From Hyperoodon ampullatus (Eukaryota > Chordata > Mammalia > Artiodactyla > Ziphiidae), in the NCBI GenBank assembly GCA_949752795.1, contig OX457075.1:8174001-8238000 (forward strand): a stretch of 64,000 nucleotides of DNA. Direction: 5' to 3'. Below, piece after piece: positions 55,920 to 64,000 of the stretch (positions within the stretch are counted from its first letter, which is position 1; the number at the start of each line of letters is the position of its first letter). Both the position numbers and the translations under genes were made by a program. Under the pieces are notes generated by a model that was given only the letters and a program-made list of their open reading frames with translations, was not told the DNA's origin and made no database searches.

Positions 55920-56040
55920 CCTAGCCTACTTCAATCACACAAAGACAGTTTTTTTTTCAGCAGATTTTAGTGCAAATATTAACCGACATCCATTATGATT
56001 CTGAATCCTATTAAGTTGCTGTTAAATGGCTCTCCTTGGC
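55920..56040. promoter_or_regulatory. Candidate conserved non-coding element
   Basis: CTTCAATCACACAAAGACAG, TTAGTGCAAATATTAACCG and CCATTATGATTCTG in unique DNA. A weaker cluster than those at 27.8 or 39.6 kb. Confidence 0.3.
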
Positions 56041-56084
56041 CACCCCACTTGTTTAGACAGAGCTGTTCAAGTCCTCAGGATGGT

Positions 56085-56473
56085 ATGCAATGACTCCTAA
56101 TCTAGCCTATGTTCACCTCCCCAGAACTGTCTCTCATCATGATACCACCACTTCTACCCCGTGTTCCCACCATACGGGTCTACCTACAGCTCTGTGACTA
56201 TGTCAGGCCTTGTGGTCTCTATGATTGCTCATGTCATCTTCAGTTTGTTTGATTCCTGTCTACCTTCCTTCCCACACCACCTTGCTAACTTCTACTGGTC
56301 CTTCAAGGATACAGTCCAAACATCATCCTCCAGGAAGCCTTCCCCGACCACCCCTGCCTCCAATTCAAGCTCAGTGGCCTTTAGCCCCTATGGCTTCTTC
56401 TGTATTTTCTGCTTATTCTGTGCTTCCTATGAAAACACATGGTTAGTTACACATTTTATTTATTTATGTACCA

Positions 56474-56523
<50 letters not shown>

Positions 56524-56575
56524 CTACCCCAGGACATAACACAGAGCAAATATTTAGTAAGTGCTGGATGAATAT
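56085..56575 (+). mobile_element. L2 LINE 3' end containing a CA microsatellite
   Basis: CTTCAAGGATACAGTCCAAAC, CTCCAGGAAGCCTTCCCCGA, TTATTTATTTATG, then about 24 CA units (56473-56521), then AATATTTAGTAAGTGCTGG and ATGAATATATG. L2 order, with the repeat at an AC-rich point. Confidence 0.85.
56473..56521. repeat. CA microsatellite
   Basis: About 24 uninterrupted CA units, likely polymorphic. Confidence 0.97.
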
Positions 56576-57539
56576 ATGATGTTCACAGTCAGATTGTAAG
56601 CTGTGAACCAGTAGTTCAAACCCAAATAATTCCAAACCTATGATTTTTTTATTACAATAGGTGGCTACCTGGTAGACAGTGCCAAAACATCTCTATTCCC
56701 ACTCCTGCTTTCACTCACATTTTGTGGGTTTGGTATTAGCCAACAAGAGATCCTTGGAAATTGTCGTTTTTCACCTCTGTTGCAGAAATTCGACCTCCTC
56801 TTCCTGAATCCACATATGTTGAAGGGCTTGTATTCAACCTTCCCATTATACACGAGAGAGCATCCTTACCAAGAGGAAAAACATCTAGTTATTTATTTAC
56901 TCAGTTCAAAAAAATAAAAGAAAGACACACTGTGATCACAATTTCTCTAAGCAACGCCATACATACTATTATCCTCTGTGATTATTTTGACTTGATTTGA
57001 AATGATTATTCAAATAGTTACATGAATGACTAATCAAAAGGATTGTTAAGACTGCCTTACATGTGTGAAATACTTTCACAATAATAACAAGGTGTGTAGG
57101 GAACTTATATTATGTTTTTAATTGCTTTTGTCAGTCAAAAACCTCAGCTGAGCACCCACTTGAAGCTGAACGCTGCACTGTAGCAGGAGATGGCAACACA
57201 AAGAGAGCCCAGGAAACCTATGATTAGCTTGAACGCTTGGAGCATGTGTGTTCTGCTTAATTAGGTTTTCAGGTGAGCTCCTGGTGAATCCCTTATGAAC
57301 TGTCATGATTTTGTTTCAACTCTCTTAAAAATCTTGGTCAAACTTTCTGAAAAGATGACGACCCTTGCACAGGTGTCTAGCTCCCTCTCCCTCTGATTCT
57401 AATTGAAACGACCAACACAGTCTAAAAACAGGAAAAAGTCTGTTTCAGTGCAGGAAGCAGAGGAGGGAAGTCAACCACATGGGAAACACGTGAAAAAGTT
57501 GCATCTAGATATGGCCCAGAAAGACTGGAGTTGAAGTCG
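56576..57539. other. Unique sequence
   Basis: No recognised gene. Old-repeat traces are possible near 57140-57210. Confidence 0.45.
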
Positions 57540-57690
57540 AAAGGCACTAGCTTTGGAAGTAGATGACTGGGTTTCCATTTCCAGTTTTGCCAACAACTGA
57601 GACACTGAACTCCACCATTGCCACCTCGGTGACTCAGTGTTCTCATGAATAAAAGATGAAGGTGCTGGAGCAAATCAGCTTTCTATGAGA
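57540..57690 (+). mobile_element. Degraded MIR
   Basis: GACTGGGTTTCCATTTCCAG and TGACTCAGTGTTCTCATGAA weakly match MIR. Confidence 0.5.
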
Positions 57691-57749
57691 CCACATTGGT
57701 TAAGGCACAGCAAGCATAAAGTGAGGAATAGCATTATTTCTACAACCAG

Positions 57750-57975
57750 CGATAAGGATTCTGATCTCAGATCTTTCACATACTCCTTGTGTCATGTTGG
57801 ACAAGTTATTTGAACTCTCTGAGCCTCAGTTTATTCATCTATAGAAGGGGCATAGTGATTCTTGCCTGTCCAGATCGTTGCAAAGACTAAACTATCTAAT
57901 GCATGAAAAGTCCATAGCAAAGTGTCTGGCACATGTTCAGCACTGACTAAAAGTTATTGTTATTATCAGTACTAT
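57750..57975 (+). mobile_element. MIR
   Basis: GTGTCATGTTGGACAAGTTA, CTCTCTGAGCCTCAGTTTAT, AAGTGTCTGGCACATGTTCA and TTATTGTTATTATC give nearly the whole MIR 3' two thirds. Confidence 0.92.
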
Positions 57976-58074
57976 TCTTTATAAAACTAAAGGAACATAC
58001 CACAAATTTGTCATTATACTTGCACCGTCCTATATTCATAGATACAATCACCACAAATCCTATCTGGAATGAAG

Positions 58075-58200
58075 TTGAAGATACATACATATATATATGT
58101 GTGTGTTTGTGTTTATCTATAAATATATATGCAATACATGTATATGTGCATGCATGGTAAATCATATACAGTATACACATATATGTGGAAAAATATTTAC
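58075..58200. repeat. TA/TG-rich low-complexity tract
   Basis: ATACATACATATATATATGT and later ATATG repeats. Imperfect. Confidence 0.75.
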
Positions 58201-58749
58201 ATATGTGATAAGGAGATGCTGAAATGACTAGAGACCAAGGTAGATAAGATGAACTTGGGATGGTTTTCCACAGCATGTGAATTAAAAAAACAAATCTCAT
58301 TTTGATAAGATGAAAAATATCAGGATTGGTTAGGCAGAAGTCTGATCAGCTTGCATAAAAAGACAAACAAATTAATAGTTGGCTAGCTAATTCGTTTAAT
58401 TGATATGGTTAGTGAAAGTAAACAAGCAAGCCCAGGAAGGGGCCTCAGGAGCCACCTGGGCCAGTGGAGAACCTGATCTTAACCCTTCACTTCAGACTCC
58501 AGAAACATTTTGGCCATGGGTCCGTCTTCAAAGGCTGTCAAAAGCAGGTATCACAACCCCTACTGCAGTGACTCTGCCACACTCATCGACAGGTCTATTA
58601 CTCTCCTTCTGGCTACAATCCCAAACTCCCAAGACAGAATCTAATTGGGTCGATTAGTTACCCATCAGTAACCCTTATTAGGTAGAGTTCTTGAATCAGA
58701 CCACCTGTTGGCTGTGCATTTTCCTGGTTTGCACTTGGCTGCTGTAATC
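58201..58749. other. Unique sequence
   Basis: No recognised feature. Confidence 0.5.
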
Positions 58750-59199
58750 TTATGGACTGAGTTGTGTTTTCCCATAAAAGACAGGTTAAAGTCCTAAGCC
58801 CTGGTACTGCAGTATGTGATCTTACTTGGAAACAGGGTCTTTACAGGGTAATCAAGTGAAAGTGAGGTTGTTAGGTTGGCCCTTCTTTCAATCTGGATAA
58901 ATTTGGATACAGAGACATGCATAGAGGGAGAACAGTGGGAAGAGACACAGGGAGAATGTAGAATGCCATTTGAGGACAGAGGCAGACATTAGCATTCTGC
59001 TTCCACAGCCAAGGGGCTTCTGGGGCCACCAGCAGTTGGAAGAGCCAAGGGAAGATCCTTCTACAGTTTACAGAGGGAACGTGGCCCTGCCACACCTGGA
59101 TTTTGGACTTCTAGCCTCCGTAACTGTGAGACAGTTTTTCTTGTTCTAAGCCACACAGCGAGTGGTACTTTGTTATGGCAGCCCTGGAAAACAAATACA
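58750..59199 (+). mobile_element. MLT1-like solo LTR
   Basis: TTATGGACTGAGTTGTGTTT, GGAAACAGGGTCTTTACAGG, CACACCTGGATTTTGGACTT and TAGCCTCCGTAACTGTGAGA, ending GGAAAACAAATACA. Full-length but diverged, with an additional GA-rich stretch compared with the 4985 copy. Confidence 0.87.
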
Positions 59200-59494
59200 T
59201 GTGTCCTTTCTAGTCTTGCTGTTTGTGGCCATTCACATAATCCAACCTACAGCACCTCCTGAGCCGGGAACTGCTGGTGGCAGCTTTGTAGGCTGTGAGT
59301 GTGGCACACAGACAAGGTCTCGTTGAGATGAGGCTTCAACAAGTGTCTGATGAGGTTTTATGCCTTAGTATTTTATAGCACAATTCATTTATGTTTAGAT
59401 GTCCATTCAACTATATAACTCGATAGAATCCAACCAACAGACTGTGGTTTTCTTGACGGCAGCAACTGTGTCTTGCTGCGGGTGGGCAGGGTAG

Positions 59495-59735
59495 TGTTAT
59501 GACTGAGAGAAGGGACTCTGGAGCCACACTGCCTGGGCATGAATCCTCCCTTCGCTTACTAACTGTGTGACCTCCAGCAAGTTTCTTAACCTCTCTGTGC
59601 CTCAATTTCCTCCTCCATTAAATGGAGATGATCATAGTAGTACTTACCTCTTGATCTACAGATCAAGTGAATTACTTCATGTTAGGCACTGAGAACAATG
59701 CTGGGGACAATGAAACACTCCATCAATGTTATTTG
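59495..59735 (+). mobile_element. MIR, near full length
   Basis: GAGAGAAGGGACTCTGGAGC, ACTAACTGTGTGACCTCCAG, AACCTCTCTGTGCCTCAATT and AGGCACTGAGAACAATGCTG. Confidence 0.93.
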
Positions 59736-60099
59736 TCACACAAGTTTCACATTCCCCAGAGTTTAGCATGGGTCATGACATGGATTAAGAGCTCAATGGA
59801 TGTTTCTGAGTTAGACAACAAAAAAAATAGTGCTGTTTCAAGTGAAATTATTATGCTTTGTCCAAGTGACGGAGGAAACAACAGAGAAGTATTGGGGGAA
59901 AAAAGCATAAAATCATGATCTTGGTCTGTAGCATTCATAGCAGAGAACCTAAAATGTGTGCCCTCATGGTCATGGGAGCCCTGTGTTTTCTTTAAAGGGA
60001 AAACTGGGAAGCGAGGGTCAGGATAGAGATCCTCTGAGTCCTCATATATCTCCGACTTCTTTCATTGGGATTATAAGAGGCGCAGGAGGGAAGGCCATT
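59736..60099. other. Unique sequence
   Basis: No recognised feature. Confidence 0.5.
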
Positions 60100-60210
60100 T
60101 AGAGAAAGACTGTTACACACCTGCTGGGTTGATAAAAGAGCAGTTTAGTCACCAGGGCTTATGATTCATTGCCTGCAAATTGATTTGGGAAAGAGGTTTT
60201 CAGTCCAATT
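60100..60210. promoter_or_regulatory. Candidate conserved non-coding element
   Basis: GGGTTGATAAAAGAGCAG, CTTATGATTCATTGCC and GCAAATTGATTTGGG give a PBX/HOX-like cluster in unique DNA. Confidence 0.35.
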
Positions 60211-60490
60211 CAGTCTGAGACAGAGAGGAAAACAATTAGCATTAACACACTGAGAAAAGAAAAAAAAATGACCCATTGCTTTTCAGTGGAATGGAGGGGC
60301 CTTTTTTCTTGCAAAAAAAAAATTAATATTCTAAAGACATGACTATTTTCCCAGTAAGTAATGTACAAGGACTCTTCCCTCCTCACTGTTGTTTCCAAGC
60401 CATTTCACTGAAGTTTCTTCATGGTTTCAAAACTCAGACAACATCTGTTGAAATGTCAGAGTCCACCTCATATCACAAAAAAATGCATGT

Positions 60491-60613
60491 TGGGAATTCC
60501 CTGGCAGTGCAGTGGTTAGGACTTTGCTGTCTCACTGATGAGGGCCCAGGGTTCAATCCCTGGTCCAGGAACTAAGATCCCACAAGCCTCATGTTGCTGT
60601 CAAAAAAAAAAAT
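60491..60613 (+). mobile_element. CHR-1-like short SINE
   Basis: GGGAATTCCCTGGCAGTGCA, A-box region GCAGTGCAGTGG, B box GGTTCAATCCC, GGAACTAAGATCCCACAAGC, poly-A. A 7-bp TSD, TGCATGT, is near 60484-60490 and 60614-60620. A distinct family from the other twelve CHR copies. Confidence 0.93.
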
Positions 60614-60620
60614 TGCATGT

Positions 60621-61621
60621 GGGCCATTGGCCAAAACAGCTAGGTAGACAGGCCCATTGCAGAGCTAGAGGTTCTCATCCATTGAAATCCCTGAAGATTC
60701 TTCCTTCTTGTGAGGCTTCCACTCACTGCCCTGTATAGACACGAGTCTTTACAGCAAACGTTGTAGTGCAGCAATGTAAGCCCTCACAATTCTTCCTCTT
60801 AAAAAGGACAGTTCTTCCTCTTAAAAGGGAGGGAGAAAAAAAGGTATCCATTTGTAAAGGCACTGTTGAGACTGTGTGTATTTTTAGATCTGAGTCCCAC
60901 GTAGGACAGATAGTTAATTTGCCTGAAAGTGGGGTGCCATGTCATCAGGGCCAGGTATGCCCCTTATTGCTATACTGCCTCTCTCCTGGGCTGAGAGAGC
61001 AAACAATCTCTTCCACTTACAGTGACAGGCCAGTGGCAGTTCCTGATGTCAGTACTTGGGGTCTCGGCTGCAGATTCCCCTCCCCTCCCCCCACCCCCAG
61101 AAGTGGCCCCTTTGGAACTGGGCAAGGAAGACCCATGTTCAGCCCAACCAGCTAATGTTCAATTTCCTAGCAGAAGTTCCTTTTCCTTGTCCTCATTTTT
61201 TTCCCTCTGAGAAACTTTCCATCTTAAGTCAAATGTGCCTCTAACACTTGCAAAAGATTATCACTTTCCTCTGTGTCATCTTTAAAATTGTATTATTGCC
61301 TTCAACTCCCCCTCAGTTTTCAGGACTTGATCCCATTCTTTTCATTTTGAAAATACCCTGGGGTCAAGAAGGGAAAAGAAACAACCTGCAAACCAATTTT
61401 TAAGCAGTTTTTAACTTACCCAAAACTTCAAGTTATTGCACCTTTTAAATCTCGATAGATCTATTTGTAGAAATTATACCAAAATCAGCAATTTCCCTGT
61501 TCTCATCTTCCCTCAATCACTCCTCTGATGAAGCCTTTGCAGAAATCCTCCTGTGTCCAGGTGGCTGTAGGAGGCACTGTATTGGGTGTAATCAGATCCC
61601 AGAGGGGCTTTTCCAACGAAG
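60621..61621. other. Unique sequence
   Basis: No gene recognised. The 129-codon plus-strand open frame 60766-61155 is unassigned. Confidence 0.45.
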
Positions 61622-61634
61622 CTGAGATTCTTTT

Positions 61635-61833
61635 TTTTTTTTCGGTACGCGGGCCTCTCACTGTTGTGGCCTCTCCCGTTGCGGAGCACAGGCTCCGGAC
61701 GCACAGGCTCAGCAGCCATGGCTCACGGGCCCAGCCGCTCCGCGGCATGTGGGATCCTCCCAAACCGGGGCACGAACCCGCATCCCCTGCATCGGCAGGC
61801 GGACTCTCAACCACTGCGCCACCAGGGAAGCCC
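61635..61833 (-). mobile_element. CHR-type SINE, short subtype
   Basis: T-run, CGGTACGCGGGCCTCTCACT, ending ACCAGGGAAGCCC. The exact 13-bp TSD CTGAGATTCTTTT is at 61622-61634 and 61834-61846. Confidence 0.97.
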
Positions 61834-61999
61834 CTGAGATTCTTTTGACAGAAACTTTGGAGAAGTGGAGTGGATATAATGAAGTCCAGAATTTTCCAGA
61901 CTCCTCTTAATATATCCATCATTGTCCAGCCCCATCACTGCCATGTCAACTCTCTTGTTTCTGATTTAAGCTGTCAGACTCAGTAAAATTCCCCCGACT

Positions 62000-62140
62000 G
62001 CTTTAGCATATGTGGCAAGACACTGACAAGATGTTACTTACACCTAATGAAGGCTGAGAGCATAATAAACAATCCCAGCATCCTAGCAACCCAATTACCC
62101 CGGGTTTCGAGTTTTCCGGATCTTGACCTCAGCACTTTGA
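62000..62140. promoter_or_regulatory. Candidate conserved non-coding element
   Basis: TTACACCTAATGAAGG, ATAATAAACAATCCC (FOX/SOX-like), CCTAGCAACCCAATTACCCC (RFX half-site plus homeodomain). Unique DNA. Confidence 0.35.
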
Positions 62141-63386
62141 AATTCATGAGAATTTGATACAGGGATGCTTAGGAATCTTGCAGTGGCCACTTTTGGGCTT
62201 TAACATCAACATGGAAGATAAATGGAGCAAAGAGAATTTAAGAAAAGAGGTAGGAACTTCACATCAAGGGGCAGAATGGATATCTCTGACCTGATAAGAA
62301 TGTGTGTTTAGACTGGACGATCTTTAGTTCTGCTTTGCCATTTTCATTGTCCCAGTGGACAGGGATAAATCCAGGAGGTCGTAGATGGGCAATAAAAAAA
62401 TCATTTGCAGGAAAGATAAAGAGGAGGAAATGAATACTGTGCTTAGCACAACGACTGAATATAGAATGTGCTAAGCTCAATAACAGCAAAATCGATCTCC
62501 AAAGTCATTATTAAGAAAGCCATGGGATATGCTCCTGGGGGGGAGGGAAAAAATCCCTGATACTCTGGTGGTCTAAACGCAGTTTCATTGCAGCCCTCTG
62601 GTGCTGTGGATGGAGTCGTGCCATCTTGGCCCGGGCGTGGGACTGTGGTTGTCGCATTGTGACTCATCCCTCTCTCCACCTTTGTCTCCTGCTGACTCGA
62701 GGCCTCTTTGGAGTGCTGGCCGTCCCCTCCCATGGCAGAGTGACGTCACCACCTGTTCCAGTTCACAGGGCATTCTGACATTTCCCACCCGTCACCCTCC
62801 CCACAGTTCCCAGTAAGAATTCACAAATCCAGTTAAGGGTGAAATTTGGCCGTTTCCTCTGTGGGACACAGAGGTTTTATGTGATGACAAGTGAATGCAT
62901 TTCTCCTCTGCTCCAGTCTCTCCAATTCTTATACAGTTGCCAGAGGTAGGGGGTAAAAATCAGCACTTTGGCAGCAATAGACAGCCTTTTACCTTCAAAA
63001 ATGCTTCCATTGTTTCTTTTTGCCTCAAAAAAATTTCTTTTTTCCTTTTGTGTGTGCGTAGGTAAGAGGGAGAGTGATATTTAATTTTCTTTTTGCTTGG
63101 TAGGAGACGAGGAAACATTTGAGGTGAAATCACAACTTGTCCAGCTCCTTGTCTGATGGGTCTGTGAGGCTCCTCCCCACCTCCCTTTTCAGCTCTAGGG
63201 TCTTGTGAATTCCTTGGCAGGGCCCTGGTCTTCTCCTGTAGGGGGTGAGTCACAAAGCACATTCATCCTTCAATATCTCCATGACCCAGCCAGGAGTCGA
63301 GAAGAACTCAATTTCCTGGCCTGACTTTTTTGGACTCTGATCACTCCAGTGGTGGAGACCACTCAGGAAATAAGTGGCAGAACATA
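62141..63386. other. Unique sequence
   Basis: No gene recognised. Overlapping minus-strand open frames at 62443-62788 are unassigned. Contains the CTCF-like word at 62593. Confidence 0.45.
62593..62605 (-). promoter_or_regulatory. CTCF-like motif
   Basis: The reverse complement reads GCACCAGAGGGCT, matching the CTCF core at 11 of 13 positions. Convergent with the site at 14127. Confidence 0.35.
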
Positions 63387-63399
63387 TGTGCATGTTTTT

Positions 63400-63618
63400 T
63401 GTTTTTTTGGGTTTTTTTGCTGTACGCGGGCCTCTCACCGCTGTGGCCTCTCCCATTGTGGAGCACAGGCTCCGGACGCGCAGGCTCAGCAGCCATGGCT
63501 CACGGGCCCAGCCGCTCCGTGGCATGTGGGATCCTCCCCGACCGGGGCACGAACCCGCGTCCCCTGCATCGGCAGGCGGACTCTCAACCACTGCGCCACC
63601 GGGGAAGGGGAAGCCCCG
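63400..63618 (-). mobile_element. CHR-type SINE, short subtype, with altered 5' end
   Basis: T-rich tail broken by G, GCTGTACGCGGGCCTCTCAC, then the SINE body. The end reads CACCGGGGAAGGGGAAGCCC instead of CACCAGGGAAGCCC, about six bases extra. The exact 13-bp TSD TGTGCATGTTTTT is at 63387-63399 and 63619-63631. Confidence 0.96.
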
Positions 63619-63631
63619 TGTGCATGTTTTT

Positions 63632-64000
63632 AAAAAGCACAGAGCTCTTGCTGGTGGATGACCCAGACACTTCGCCAGGCTGTTAGCCTGCAGCAGAGGG
63701 AGCCCTGGGGAAAAAAAAAAGAAAAAAGAAAAGAAAAGGAAAGGTTAATAATCATGGACAAAACACAGTGAAAAGCATCAGGGATTTGTGTGATTTGAAT
63801 GGAGAGGCTCTTGTTGAGCTTCATATAAAGCCAAGTGACATCTCTCCCTCGGGTGCATTTACAGGTTGTCTCAGCGTCAGGAAGCAGGGGAAAAAGGAGC
63901 GGGGTGAATACAGTTAGAAGGTTTGTTGACTTCATCATGAAAAGCAATACATTTCCAAAAACAAATTCATTTTAATAAATAGGAGACTTATTTCGTCAAT
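63632..64000. other. Unique sequence with A/G-rich run
   Basis: A-rich GAAAAAAGAAAAG run at 63708-63742. No other feature. The 105-codon minus-strand open frame 63630-63947 is unassigned. Confidence 0.45.

Noticed and set aside
4985..59199. Intact endogenous retrovirus
   Set aside because: Only old MLT1-type LTR pieces are present (4985, 40219, 53143, 58750); no internal viral coding region was seen between or beside them.
1..64000. CRISPR arrays, operons, phage or bacterial genes
   Set aside because: All repeats are eukaryotic interspersed or simple repeats; no spaced direct-repeat array or compact gene cluster exists.

Overview
The window is non-coding mammalian DNA, most likely from a cetacean and probably a toothed whale or dolphin. 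The main clue is the set of tRNA-Glu-derived CHR-type SINEs. There are nine copies of a short subtype, three of a longer subtype and one CHR-1-like copy. Several still have poly-A tails and clean target-site duplications (TSDs). L1 3' ends of the cetartiodactyl type are also common. CHR SINEs are shared with hippopotamus and ruminants, so 'cetacean' is an inference from subtype and abundance. No ruminant-specific BovB or Bov-tA repeat was seen.

I find no convincing protein-coding gene, rRNA, tRNA, CRISPR array or bacterial-type feature. The open frames over about 140 codons either lie in repeats (SINE on either strand, L1 ORF2 remnants, L2, the CATC satellite) or lie in unique sequence with no family I recognise, no convincing splice frame and stops nearby. 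The window is best read as an intergenic desert or a large intron.

Layout. 0-10 kb is repeat-dense: SINEs, an MLT1 LTR beside MIR sequence, and an L1 3' UTR with an 85-bp internal tandem duplication. 10-18.7 kb is mostly unique, with one L1 and one long SINE. 18.7-30.7 kb holds an L1, a candidate conserved block at 19.6-20.05 kb, a 460-bp CATC satellite with higher-order structure, two L1 fragments truncated at nearly the same point, and a 1.6-kb L1 at 29.1-30.7 kb. 30.7-36.3 kb is nearly free of recognisable repeats. 36.3-48.8 kb is rich in old repeats: a degraded L1 split by a SINE, stacked L1 fragments, and an AT-rich ancient L1/HAL1 relic at 43.3-45.9 kb. 48.8-64 kb mixes unique sequence with MLT1, L2, MIR and SINE copies, including an L1 nested in an MLT1.

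There is no gene set to describe as a pathway. The points of functional interest are short unique blocks rich in homeodomain, SOX, TCF and OTX-like words (about 16.1, 19.6-20.0, 27.8-28.2, 39.6-39.8, 50.05, 55.9, 60.1 and 62.0 kb). Two CTCF-like sites face each other at 14.13 kb (+) and 62.60 kb (-). This would fit a regulatory desert around a developmental gene, but conservation could not be tested here. The clearest directly readable results are the insertion histories: nested elements, TSDs, local duplications and a hybrid SINE.
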